Shown here: piece after piece, positions 53,588-62,091 of the stretch
Numbering within the stretch: position 1 is the stretch's first letter
Layout of the letters: every line of letters starts with the position of its first letter
Assembly (NCBI RefSeq): GCF_022662195.1
Contig: NZ_JAKMCS010000001.1
Location: forward strand, 310,001 to 374,000
Direction: 5' to 3'
Source of the DNA: Aestuariivivens insulae
Lineage (GTDB): Bacteria > Bacteroidota > Bacteroidia > Flavobacteriales > Flavobacteriaceae
DNA: 64,000 nt
The notes under the pieces: model-generated
Databases searched by the model: none
Told to the model about the DNA's origin: nothing
What the model saw: only the letters and a program-made list of their open reading frames with translations
Made by a program: the position numbers and the translations under genes

Positions 53588-54829
53588 ATGTTATATTATC
53601 TATTCGAATACTTAGAAAAACAGTTCCAGTTTCCAGGAGCTTCCCTTTTTGGTTTTATAACCTTCAGGGCAGCTTTTGCCATAATTTTATCACTGTTAAT
53701 CTCTACTATTTATGGTAAGCGCATTATTAGGTTTTTATTGAAAAAGCAAATGGGCGAAACCATTAGGGATCTAGGTTTGGAAGGTCAGCAGGAAAAGGCC
53801 GGAACACCAACCATGGGTGGTATTATTATCATTTTGGCGACACTTATACCGGTCTTTTTATTGGCAAAACTTGATAATATATACATCATTCTTTTGGTGG
53901 TTACCACGCTGTGGATGGGAACCATTGGTTTTGTGGACGATTATTTAAAGAAGTTCAAGAATGATAAAGAAGGGCTTAAGGGTAGGTTTAAGGTGATGGG
54001 GCAGGTAGGACTGGGTTTGATTGTGGGGCTGACCTTGTTTTTTAATTCAGATGTTACCATAAAAGAAAAATTGCCTGAGGAACAACTGCAGGAATTACTA
54101 GCGGAGAACCCAAACATTTCACCTTCAAAATTATTTCAAGACGAAGCTAAGTCAACTAAAACCACCATCCCTTTTGTGAAAGGCAATGAATTTGATTATG
54201 CGTCTTTAATCACTTGGATTAGCCCAGATTTGAAGAAATACGCTTGGGTCATTTTTATACTGGTATCTATTATCATTATAACAGCAGTATCCAATGGAGC
54301 TAATCTTACCGATGGAATAGACGGTCTGGCGGCAGGGACTTCGGCTATAATAGTACTTACGCTGGGCATATTTGCATGGGTGTCGAGTAATATCATTTTT
54401 TCAGATTATCTCAACATTATGTACATCCCAGGAGTTCAAGAAATAACCATTTATATCGCCGCTTTTGTTGGGGCTTTAATAGGGTTCTTGTGGTATAATA
54501 CCTATCCGGCACAAGTGTTTATGGGGGATACGGGAAGTTTGACCATTGGCGGAATCATCGCGGTAATAGCTATTGCGGTACGTAAGGAATGGCTAATTCC
54601 GGTATTGTGTGGCATCTTTTTGGCCGAAAATTTATCGGTGATCATGCAGGTGGGCTGGTTTAAATATACCAAAAAGAAATATGGGGAAGGCAGGCGCATT
54701 TTTAAAATGTCGCCATTGCATCACCATTATCAAAAGTCTGGGTATCATGAAAGTAAGATTGTTACGCGCTTTTGGATTATAGGCATTTTACTGGCCATAA
54801 TAAGTTTGGTGACATTGAAAATTAGATAA
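53588..54829 (+). CDS. mraY: phospho-N-acetylmuramoyl-pentapeptide transferase
   Basis: A 413-residue polytopic inner-membrane enzyme with about 10 helices that makes lipid I. Signatures: [21 protein letters not shown] (Asp pair), [15 protein letters not shown] (Mg/uridine site), [12 protein letters not shown] and the basic loop [19 protein letters not shown] polar insertion in the middle (about 155-200) is longer than in E. coli, as is common in Bacteroidota. The stop TAA shares its last base with the murD ATG. Confidence 0.96.
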   Translation: MLYYLFEYLEKQFQFPGASLFGFITFRAAFAIILSLLISTIYGKRIIRFLLKKQMGETIRDLGLEGQQEKAGTPTMGGIIIILATLIPVFLLAKLDNIYIILLVVTTLWMGTIGFVDDYLKKFKNDKEGLKGRFKVMGQVGLGLIVGLTLFFNSDVTIKEKLPEEQLQELLAENPNISPSKLFQDEAKSTKTTIPFVKGNEFDYASLITWISPDLKKYAWVIFILVSIIIITAVSNGANLTDGIDGLAAGTSAIIVLTLGIFAWVSSNIIFSDYLNIMYIPGVQEITIYIAAFVGALIGFLWYNTYPAQVFMGDTGSLTIGGIIAVIAIAVRKEWLIPVLCGIFLAENLSVIMQVGWFKYTKKKYGEGRRIFKMSPLHHHYQKSGYHESKIVTRFWIIGILLAIISLVTLKIR

Positions 54830-56172
54830 TGTCGAAGATGACAAAGCGCTTAGTCATATTAGGAGGAGGAGAAAGTGGTGTGGGAACGGCACTTTTGGCA
54901 AGGGCAAAAGGTTACGACGTTTTTGTTTCCGATAGGGGTAAAATGAAAGAAGAATATAAACAAGTTCTTATACATAATGAGATTGAATGGGAGGACGAAA
55001 AACATTCTGAGGCGAAGATTTTAAATGCCGATTTGGTGATGAAAAGTCCTGGTATTCCCAATAAGGTACCGATAGTAAGTCGGTTAATAGCAGCCAATAT
55101 TCCCGTGATTTCCGAAATAGAGTTTGCTTCAAAATTTACTGAAGCAACTATTGTGGGAATCACGGGAAGTAATGGCAAAACCACTACGGCTACGCTCACG
55201 CATCATTTGCTAATGCGAGATTTAAGTGTTGGCTTGGCGGGAAATATTGGGGATAGTTTTGCTAAACAGATTTTGGAACATGATTACGGGCATTATGTGC
55301 TTGAGATTAGTAGCTTTCAGTTGGATGATATCGCCGATTTTAAACCAAAAATAGCGGTGATCACCAATATTACACCCGATCATTTGGATCGATATGATTA
55401 TCAGTTCGAAAATTATGTTGCTTCAAAATTTAGGATTGCCATGAATCAAACAGCTGATGATTATTTGATTTACGACGCCGATGATGATGTTATCGTCAAT
55501 CATTTAAAAAACAATCCAGTTCAATCTACATTATTGCCATTTTCATTAACGAAGACTATTGAAAATGGTGCGTATTACGAAAATAACAACATAATAATAA
55601 CAATAGATAACGATAAAATTACTATGCCAACAACAAACTTAACCTTAGAAGGGAAGCACAACGTGAAAAATGCGATGGCAGCTTCAACAGTTGCTCATTT
55701 ATTGAAAATTAGAAAGCAGACCATTCGTGAAAGTTTGGAAAACTTTCAAGCGGTAGAGCACCGTTTAGAGCATGTGCTTAAGATTAACAAGGTGCAATAT
55801 ATAAACGATTCTAAGGCAACAAACGTTAATGCAACATATTATGCTTTAGAAAGTATGGATGCGCCAACGGTGTGGATTGTAGGTGGACAGGATAAAGGCA
55901 ATAATTATACAGAGCTTTATTCGTTTATAAATGAAAAGGTAAAGGCTATTATTTGTTTGGGTGTAGACAACAGTAAAATTATTGAAGCCTTTAATGGTAT
56001 GGTCGATGTTATGGTGGAAACACAATATATGAGCGAAGCGGTTAAGATTGCTTATAAAATAGCTGAGGCGGGAGATAATGTGTTGTTGTCGCCAGCATGT
56101 GCTAGTTTCGACCTGTTTGAAAATTACGAAGACAGGGGTAGGCAGTTTAAGGACGCGGTTAGGAATTTATAG
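54829..56172 (+). CDS. murD: UDP-N-acetylmuramoylalanine--D-glutamate ligase
   Basis: A 447-residue Mur ligase. It has a Rossmann-like N-terminus (RLVILGGGESGVGTALLA), the P-loop GITGSNGKTTTATLTHH, LEISSFQLDDI typical of MurD, NITPDHLDRYD with the metal-binding His/Asp and YINDSKATNVNATYYAL. It adds D-Glu to UDP-MurNAc-L-Ala in the cytoplasm. It is translationally coupled to mraY. A 106-nt spacer with a palindrome follows. Confidence 0.96.
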   Translation: MSKMTKRLVILGGGESGVGTALLARAKGYDVFVSDRGKMKEEYKQVLIHNEIEWEDEKHSEAKILNADLVMKSPGIPNKVPIVSRLIAANIPVISEIEFASKFTEATIVGITGSNGKTTTATLTHHLLMRDLSVGLAGNIGDSFAKQILEHDYGHYVLEISSFQLDDIADFKPKIAVITNITPDHLDRYDYQFENYVASKFRIAMNQTADDYLIYDADDDVIVNHLKNNPVQSTLLPFSLTKTIENGAYYENNNIIITIDNDKITMPTTNLTLEGKHNVKNAMAASTVAHLLKIRKQTIRESLENFQAVEHRLEHVLKINKVQYINDSKATNVNATYYALESMDAPTVWIVGGQDKGNNYTELYSFINEKVKAIICLGVDNSKIIEAFNGMVDVMVETQYMSEAVKIAYKIAEAGDNVLLSPACASFDLFENYEDRGRQFKDAVRNL

Positions 56173-56224
56173 AACCATTCGTTGAGTTTAAGTATAAAAA
56201 ATATCCAAATGTTTATTCTGGTGA

Positions 56225-56242
56225 TCTCGATAACTATCGGGA
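56225..56242. repeat. short palindrome between murD and ftsW
   Basis: TCTCGATA and TATCGGGA form an 8-bp stem (one G-T wobble) around AC. It resembles a CCCGATAG/CTATCGGG palindrome that I recall from Bacteroidota spacers and differs from the GAG...CGA family. Confidence 0.65.
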
Positions 56243-56278
56243 TTGTATCGAAAACATTTTAAATTAATATTAAACTAA

Positions 56279-57472
56279 GTGCAGCAACTTTTTAAAAATA
56301 TAAAAGGTGATCGGTTAATTTGGGCAATTGTGGCGTTGTTGGCTATTGTGTCCTTTTTGCCTGTTTATAGTTCTGCAAGTAATTTGGCTTATAAAGGGGG
56401 AGATGGCAATACATTCGCCTTTTTTGTAAAGCATTTTATGCACTTGTTTTTAGGTTTTGTTATCATGTATGGGGTGCATAAAATACCCTATCGCTATTTT
56501 AGGGGGTTATCGCTAATCATGATTCCTGTCGTGTTAGTGCTTTTGGGACTTACTATGGTGCAGGGGACAACTATTGGTGGGGCTAGTGCCAGTAGATGGA
56601 TACAAATACCATTTGTGGGGGTGTCGTTTCAAACCTCTACGTTGGCATCGGTGGTTTTAATGGTTTATGTGGCCCGTTATATGTCTAAAATCAAGGACAA
56701 GCACATCACGTTTAAAGAGTCGATTTTGCCACTTTGGATGCCTGTTTTTTTGGTATTGGCTCTTATTTTGCCTTCTAACTTTTCAACGGCGGCCATTATA
56801 TTTCTAATGGTGTCTATTTTGGTGTTCATAGGTGGTTATCCCATTCGTTATCTGGGAACTATTCTAGGTTTAGGTGTTGTTGCTTTGGCGTTGTTCATCA
56901 TGTTTGCAAAACTGACTTCAGGGCCATTGCATGTTAAGGTGTCTACATGGGAGAATAGAATTAAGAATTATTCCAATGGCGAAGACACCGAGGCCGACTA
57001 TCAAATACAAAAAGCAAAAATAGCTATTGCTTCTGGAGGAATAAAGGGTGTGGGGCCGGGTAAGAGTATTCAAAAGAACTTTTTGCCACAGTCGTCGTCC
57101 GATTTTATTTTTGCCATCATTATTGAAGAATATGGTTTGTTGGGTGGCTTTTTTATCATGATCCTATACCTCTGGTTGTTGTTTAGGATTGTAATTGTTT
57201 CCCAAAAGAGCGATACCGTTTTTGGGAAGCTTTTGGTATTGGGGGTTGGGTTGCCTATCATATTTCAAGCGCTTATAAATATGGCGGTAGCCGTAGAATT
57301 ATTTCCTGTTACCGGGCAAACATTGCCACTAATTAGTAGTGGTGGTACTTCCATTTGGATGACTTGTTTGGCTATAGGTATTATTTTAAGTGTAAGTGCG
57401 CAAAGACAGGATGTTATAGAACAGGAAAGCAGTGAGGATAATCCGTTGGAAATTTTATCGGAAACCATATAA
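56279..57472 (+). CDS. ftsW: septal glycosyltransferase FtsW (SEDS)
   Basis: A 397-residue SEDS membrane protein with about 10 helices. A GTG start gives MQQLFKNIKGDRLIWAIVAL. Motifs: ASRWIQIPFVGVSFQTSTLA (SEDS active-site region), KIAIASGGIKGVGPGKSIQKNFLPQSSSDFIFAIIIEEYG and PVTGQTLPLISSGGTS. It polymerises glycan strands at the septum together with FtsI. A 73-nt spacer with tandem repeats separates it from murG. Confidence 0.95.
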   Translation: MQQLFKNIKGDRLIWAIVALLAIVSFLPVYSSASNLAYKGGDGNTFAFFVKHFMHLFLGFVIMYGVHKIPYRYFRGLSLIMIPVVLVLLGLTMVQGTTIGGASASRWIQIPFVGVSFQTSTLASVVLMVYVARYMSKIKDKHITFKESILPLWMPVFLVLALILPSNFSTAAIIFLMVSILVFIGGYPIRYLGTILGLGVVALALFIMFAKLTSGPLHVKVSTWENRIKNYSNGEDTEADYQIQKAKIAIASGGIKGVGPGKSIQKNFLPQSSSDFIFAIIIEEYGLLGGFFIMILYLWLLFRIVIVSQKSDTVFGKLLVLGVGLPIIFQALINMAVAVELFPVTGQTLPLISSGGTSIWMTCLAIGIILSVSAQRQDVIEQESSEDNPLEILSETI

Positions 57473-57484
57473 GTTAATAGTTTT

Positions 57485-57524
57485 TAAAGTTATAAGTGTC
57501 TAAAGTTATAAGTACTTAAAGTTA
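57485..57524. repeat. short tandem repeat between ftsW and murG
   Basis: TAAAGTTATAAGT occurs at 57485 and 57501, and a partial TAAAGTTA at 57517, a period of 16 bp. It is non-coding. Confidence 0.7.
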
Positions 57525-57545
57525 AGGAAGGTAAAAATTGAATTA

Positions 57546-58649
57546 GTGGCAAAGGAAAAAACATATAAAATTATTCTCTCGGGAGGTGGTACAGGAGGAC
57601 ATATCTATCCTGCCATTGCTATTGCTAATGAATTAAAACGGCGTTTTCCTGATGCGGAATTTTTATTTGTAGGTGCTAAGGATAGAATGGAGATGGAAAA
57701 AGTGCCGCAGGCCGGTTATGGGATAAAGGGGCTTTGGATATCTGGTATTCAGCGTAAACTCACTTTAAAGAACCTCATGTTTCCATTTAAATTAATAAGT
57801 AGTTTATGGAAATCGAGGCAGATTGTAAACAGGTTTAAGCCTGATGTTGTTATAGGAACTGGTGGTTTTGCAAGTGGTCCTTTGTTGTATGTGGCATCAT
57901 CTAAAAGGATTCCGAGTTTAATTCAGGAGCAGAATTCCTATCCGGGGATTACCAATAAGCTATTGGCTAAAAAAGTTCAGAAAATATGTGTAGCCTATGA
58001 TGGTTTGGAACGGTTTTTTCCGAAGGATAAAATTATTAAAACCGGTAATCCGGTGAGGCAGGGCCTTTTGGATATAGAGTCTAAAACAGTAGAGGCTAAA
58101 AACAATTTTAATTTAAAGCATGGTAAGAACACCTTGCTTGTTTTAGGAGGTAGTTTAGGTGCTAGGCGAGTTAATGTGCTGATAGAGCAGAAACTCGATT
58201 TTTTGGATGCCCAGAATGTTCAAATCATTTGGCAATGTGGAAAATTGTACTATCAGCAGTATAAAATATATAACAACACCACCGGTGTGCAGGTACATGA
58301 GTTTTTGAATGATATGGATTTGGCCTATGCGGCTGCCGATGTTATTATATCCCGCGCGGGGGCAAGTTCGGTATCCGAATTATGTATTGTTGGAAAACCG
58401 GTCTTGTTTATTCCATCGCCTAATGTGGCTGAAGACCATCAAACCAAAAACGCTATGGCTATTGTTAATGAAGATGCAGCCATGCTAATAAAGGAAGAGG
58501 ATTTGGATGTGGATTTTGAGAATAAATTCAGTCAGTTGTTGGCATCGCCCGAAAAGCAAAAACAACTAAGTCAAAATATTAAGAAGATGGCACTTGTGAA
58601 TGCTACCAAGCAAATTGCAGACGAAGTGGAAAAATTGTTAAAAGTATAA
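57546..58649 (+). CDS. murG: UDP-N-acetylglucosamine--lipid I transferase MurG
   Basis: A 367-residue GT28 enzyme making lipid II at the inner membrane. A GTG start gives [26 protein letters not shown], with the GGTGGH loop near residue 14. [43 protein letters not shown] and [24 protein letters not shown] are the expected nucleotide and acceptor motifs. Its last base is the first base of murC's ATG. Confidence 0.96.
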   Translation: MAKEKTYKIILSGGGTGGHIYPAIAIANELKRRFPDAEFLFVGAKDRMEMEKVPQAGYGIKGLWISGIQRKLTLKNLMFPFKLISSLWKSRQIVNRFKPDVVIGTGGFASGPLLYVASSKRIPSLIQEQNSYPGITNKLLAKKVQKICVAYDGLERFFPKDKIIKTGNPVRQGLLDIESKTVEAKNNFNLKHGKNTLLVLGGSLGARRVNVLIEQKLDFLDAQNVQIIWQCGKLYYQQYKIYNNTTGVQVHEFLNDMDLAYAAADVIISRAGASSVSELCIVGKPVLFIPSPNVAEDHQTKNAMAIVNEDAAMLIKEEDLDVDFENKFSQLLASPEKQKQLSQNIKKMALVNATKQIADEVEKLLKV

Positions 58650-60001
58650 TGGATTTAAACCAAGTACATAACGTTTATTTTATCGGTATAGGAGGTATTG
58701 GTATGAGTGCCCTGGCGCGCTATTTTATGGCCAATAATAAGCGTGTTGCTGGGTATGATAAAACACCAACTAACATAACCAATGGATTATTGGAGTTAGG
58801 TATTGATATCCATTTTGATGATACTATTGAAAGTGTCGATACTTCATTTTTAGACAAAGACAAAACGTTGGTGGTTTATACACCGGCTGTGCCATCTGCA
58901 CATAGCGAGTTAAGTTATTTCATAGCCAATGGCTATCGTGTTTATAAGCGCTCGAAGGTCTTGGGGTTAATCACCGAAAACACCTTTTGTTTAGCAGTGG
59001 CTGGTACTCATGGAAAAACAACAACTACTAGCATCTTGGGGCATTTGTTATATGAATGCAATGTACCGTTAACCGCTTTTCTTGGTGGGATAAGTGAAAA
59101 TTACAACTCGAATTTTATCAGTAAAGGAACAGAGGTTACTGTTGTGGAGGCAGATGAGTTCGATCGTTCGTTTTTAACCTTAAGGCCTAATATGGCTTGC
59201 ATTACTTCAATGGATGCCGATCATTTGGATATCTATGGTGAAGCCGAATCACTCAAGGATTCCTTTAGGGCTTTCGCTGAATGTTTAAAACCAAAAGGAA
59301 CATTATTTGTTAAAAACGGATTGCCAATACAGGGGATAACCTATGGTATAGAAGATGCGTCTGATTACAGTATTCAAAATATTAAAATAGATAACGGAAC
59401 TTATGTTTTTGATGTTTTAACACCAAAAACCATTCTGAAAAATTTAAAATTTAACCTACCAGGTAGACATAATTTGTCGAATGCATTGATAGCCTTGGCG
59501 ATGGCTGTGGAGTATGGTTGCCCTCACCAGCAGCTCGCCAAGGCTTTGGCATCTTATAAGGGGGTTAAACGTCGTTTTACCTATCATATAAAAACGGAGC
59601 GTTTGGTTTATGTTGATGATTATGCCCATCATCCAGAAGAAATTAATGCCGTTTACCAAGCGGTAAAGGAGATGTACCCCGATAAAAAAGTGTTGGCTAT
59701 TTTTCAGCCACATTTATATAGTAGAACACGTGACTTTGCAGACGATTTCGCCAAAAGCTTATCGCAATTCGATGCGGTGATGCTATTGGATGTTTATCCC
59801 GCAAGGGAGCTGCCAATAGAAGGTATTACTTCGGCATGGTTGCTGGATAAAATAGCATTAAAGGATAAGCAATTGGTTGGTAAGAACGAGTTGATTTCCA
59901 AAATTCGAGAAACTAATGCTCAAGTGGTTTTGACGCTTGGTGCAGGAGATATAGGAGAAGAAGTAAAACGAATTAAAAAGGAATTTAGCATTGCGAGTTA
60001 A
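58649..60001 (+). CDS. murC: UDP-N-acetylmuramate--L-alanine ligase
   Basis: A 450-residue Mur ligase that starts the pentapeptide. The N-terminus reads YFIGIGGIGMSALARYF, followed by the P-loop VAGTHGKTTTTSIL (residues about 112-125), LGGISENYNSNF, VVEADEFDRSF, DADHLDIYG and VDDYAHHPEEI. All are characteristic of MurC. It is coupled to murG, and its 3' end overlaps the ftsQ start by 11 nt. Confidence 0.96.
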   Translation: MDLNQVHNVYFIGIGGIGMSALARYFMANNKRVAGYDKTPTNITNGLLELGIDIHFDDTIESVDTSFLDKDKTLVVYTPAVPSAHSELSYFIANGYRVYKRSKVLGLITENTFCLAVAGTHGKTTTTSILGHLLYECNVPLTAFLGGISENYNSNFISKGTEVTVVEADEFDRSFLTLRPNMACITSMDADHLDIYGEAESLKDSFRAFAECLKPKGTLFVKNGLPIQGITYGIEDASDYSIQNIKIDNGTYVFDVLTPKTILKNLKFNLPGRHNLSNALIALAMAVEYGCPHQQLAKALASYKGVKRRFTYHIKTERLVYVDDYAHHPEEINAVYQAVKEMYPDKKVLAIFQPHLYSRTRDFADDFAKSLSQFDAVMLLDVYPARELPIEGITSAWLLDKIALKDKQLVGKNELISKIRETNAQVVLTLGAGDIGEEVKRIKKEFSIAS

Positions 60002-60710
60002 TTGGAATTTTATAAAAATGGTGTTGCTATTTAGTATAGTGGTATTTCTTTTTGCATTTGCTTCGGTAAGAAATACAACTAGGCAAGTTTCGCAGCCAAA
60101 CATAAAATTTATAGGGGAGAACAACCTGTTTATCACCAACCAAACTGTTAGTAAATTGTTAATACAAAAACAGCAGGGTGTTAAAAATGTGCTTAAAGAA
60201 ACTTTAGATTTGAATGAATTAGAAGTGTCCCTAAAATCTAACCCCATGATTAAATCGGCAGAAGTGTATGTGTCTGTAAACGGTACACTTAATGCCGAAA
60301 TAGAGCAGAAAACACCAATAGCGCGGGTGAGCACTAATGCATCGTATTATGTAGATGATCAAGGTGCGTTTATGCCTTTGTCTGGTAATTACTCGGCAAG
60401 AGTGCCATTGGTTACAGGAAATATTGAAAAAAATAACCTAAAAAATATATACCAAGTAGCTAAAAAAGTTGGGGAAGATGAATTTTTAAAAAAGAATGTT
60501 ATTGAAATTCATCAAAGTGACAAAAGGGAGATTTTTTTAAGGTTAAGACGTTGCAATTTTGTTGTGAAACTGGGGACAACAGAGTTTTTGGATAAAAAGA
60601 TTAATAACCTAAAAGTGTTTTATAAAAAGAACCTAAAAGAAAAGACACTTGATAGGTATAGTAAGGTTAATTTACAATTTGATAATCAAGTGGTCTGTAC
60701 CAAAATTTAG
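59991..60710 (+). CDS. ftsQ: cell division protein FtsQ
   Basis: A 239-residue bitopic division protein. A TTG start gives MRVNWNFIKMVLLFSIVVFL, the typical Bacteroidota FtsQ N-terminus with one membrane helix (about 8-26). A POTRA domain follows (about 35-105, PNIKFIGENNLFITNQTV, then ELEVSLKSNPMIKSAEVYVSVNGTL), then the beta region ending in a short tail. FtsQ joins FtsL and related proteins in the divisome. The gene overlaps murC by 11 nt and lies 3 nt before ftsA. Confidence 0.9.
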   Translation: MRVNWNFIKMVLLFSIVVFLFAFASVRNTTRQVSQPNIKFIGENNLFITNQTVSKLLIQKQQGVKNVLKETLDLNELEVSLKSNPMIKSAEVYVSVNGTLNAEIEQKTPIARVSTNASYYVDDQGAFMPLSGNYSARVPLVTGNIEKNNLKNIYQVAKKVGEDEFLKKNVIEIHQSDKREIFLRLRRCNFVVKLGTTEFLDKKINNLKVFYKKNLKEKTLDRYSKVNLQFDNQVVCTKI

Positions 60711-60713
60711 AAC

Positions 60714-62024
60714 ATGGAACATAATTTAGCAGTAGGTTTAGACATAGGAACCACAAAAATAGTGGCCATGATTGGTCGTAAGAACGAATACGGCAAAGTA
60801 GAAATTTTAGGTATTGGACGATCTAAAAGTCTGGGGGTTCATCGTGGTGTTGTAAACAATATTACGCAAACTATCCAATCTATCCAGCAGGCAGTACAAG
60901 AAGCAGAAGTTTCGGCAGATATGAAGATTGATGGCGTAACGGTTGGTATTGCAGGGCAGCATATCCGTAGTTTACAACATAGCGATTATATCACAAGACC
61001 AAATTCAGAAAATGTAATAGACGACGATGATATCGATAGGCTCATAAACCAAGTGCATAAATTGGTGATGTTGCCTGGCGAAGAGATCATTCATGTGCTG
61101 CCACAAGAGTATAAAGTAGATGGCCAAGGCGAAATAAAAGAACCCATAGGAATGTATGGGGGACGATTGGAAGCTAATTTTCATGTGGTTGTGGGGCAAG
61201 TATCCTCAATACGCAATATTGGTCGTTGTGTACAAAGTTCTGGATTAAGCTTAGAAGGTATCACCTTAGAGCCGTTAGCTTCAGCCAATGCGGTATTGAG
61301 CCAAGAAGAAAAAGAAGCTGGTGTGGCATTGATTGATATAGGTGGTGGAACTACCGATTTGGCCATTTTTAGGGATGGTATTATTAGGCATACGGCTGTA
61401 ATCCCTTTTGGAGGTAATGTGATTACCGAGGATATTAAGGAGGGCTGTTCCATAATAGAAAAGCAAGCTGAATTGTTAAAAATAAAGTTTGGATCGGCGT
61501 GGCCGGGAGAAAACAAAGACAATGAAATTGTTTCGATACCTGGGCTAAGAGGTCGGGAACCAAAAGAAATTACACTAAAGAACCTCTCAAAAATTATACA
61601 TGCCCGTGTGATAGAGATTGTTGAGCAAGTATATGTTGAAATTAAAAACTACGGTCACGAAGAGCAAAAGAAAAAATTAATAGCCGGTATTGTTTTAACA
61701 GGGGGCGGTAGCCAACTAAAGCATTTAAAACAGTTAGTTGAATATATCACAGGTATGGATACCAGAATAGGCTACCCAAACGAACACCTTGCCGGCGATA
61801 GCGATGAGGATATAACAAGTCCGTTGTATGCAACAGCAGTAGGATTGGTTTTAGACGGGTTAAAGCGCCAGGAGCGAAAAAAGACAGAAGCCAAGCAAAT
61901 TGAAGAAGAGGAAAACGCTATTGCAGAAGAAACGGAACACAAAGAACCTCCTGTTAAACAGAGACGTTCGTTTTTAGATAAATTAACCGAGCGGGTTAAA
62001 GATTTTTTAGATAACGCAGAGTAG
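60714..62024 (+). CDS. ftsA: cell division protein FtsA
   Basis: A 436-residue actin-like ATPase that tethers FtsZ to the membrane. Motifs: AVGLDIGTTKIVAMIG (phosphate 1, about 5-20), VALIDIGGGTTDLAIF (phosphate 2) and GIVLTGGGSQLKHL (adenosine). The SHS2 domain starts after GVHRGVVNNI. The C-terminus ends with a charged linker and a predicted amphipathic helix (RSFLDKLTERVKDFLDNAE), the membrane target sequence. It is 67 nt upstream of ftsZ. Confidence 0.96.
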   Translation: MEHNLAVGLDIGTTKIVAMIGRKNEYGKVEILGIGRSKSLGVHRGVVNNITQTIQSIQQAVQEAEVSADMKIDGVTVGIAGQHIRSLQHSDYITRPNSENVIDDDDIDRLINQVHKLVMLPGEEIIHVLPQEYKVDGQGEIKEPIGMYGGRLEANFHVVVGQVSSIRNIGRCVQSSGLSLEGITLEPLASANAVLSQEEKEAGVALIDIGGGTTDLAIFRDGIIRHTAVIPFGGNVITEDIKEGCSIIEKQAELLKIKFGSAWPGENKDNEIVSIPGLRGREPKEITLKNLSKIIHARVIEIVEQVYVEIKNYGHEEQKKKLIAGIVLTGGGSQLKHLKQLVEYITGMDTRIGYPNEHLAGDSDEDITSPLYATAVGLVLDGLKRQERKKTEAKQIEEEENAIAEETEHKEPPVKQRRSFLDKLTERVKDFLDNAE

Positions 62025-62091
62025 CATAAAGCAATCCATTGAATAAAATTAAAGTAAAATATTAAGTAAAAATACCAGTAAACTAGAATTT

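Noticed and set aside
60001-62091. A missing gene such as murF, murB or ddl within the dcw cluster
   Set aside because: The gaps are too small to hold it; its absence is normal for this family, so it is not reported as a loss.
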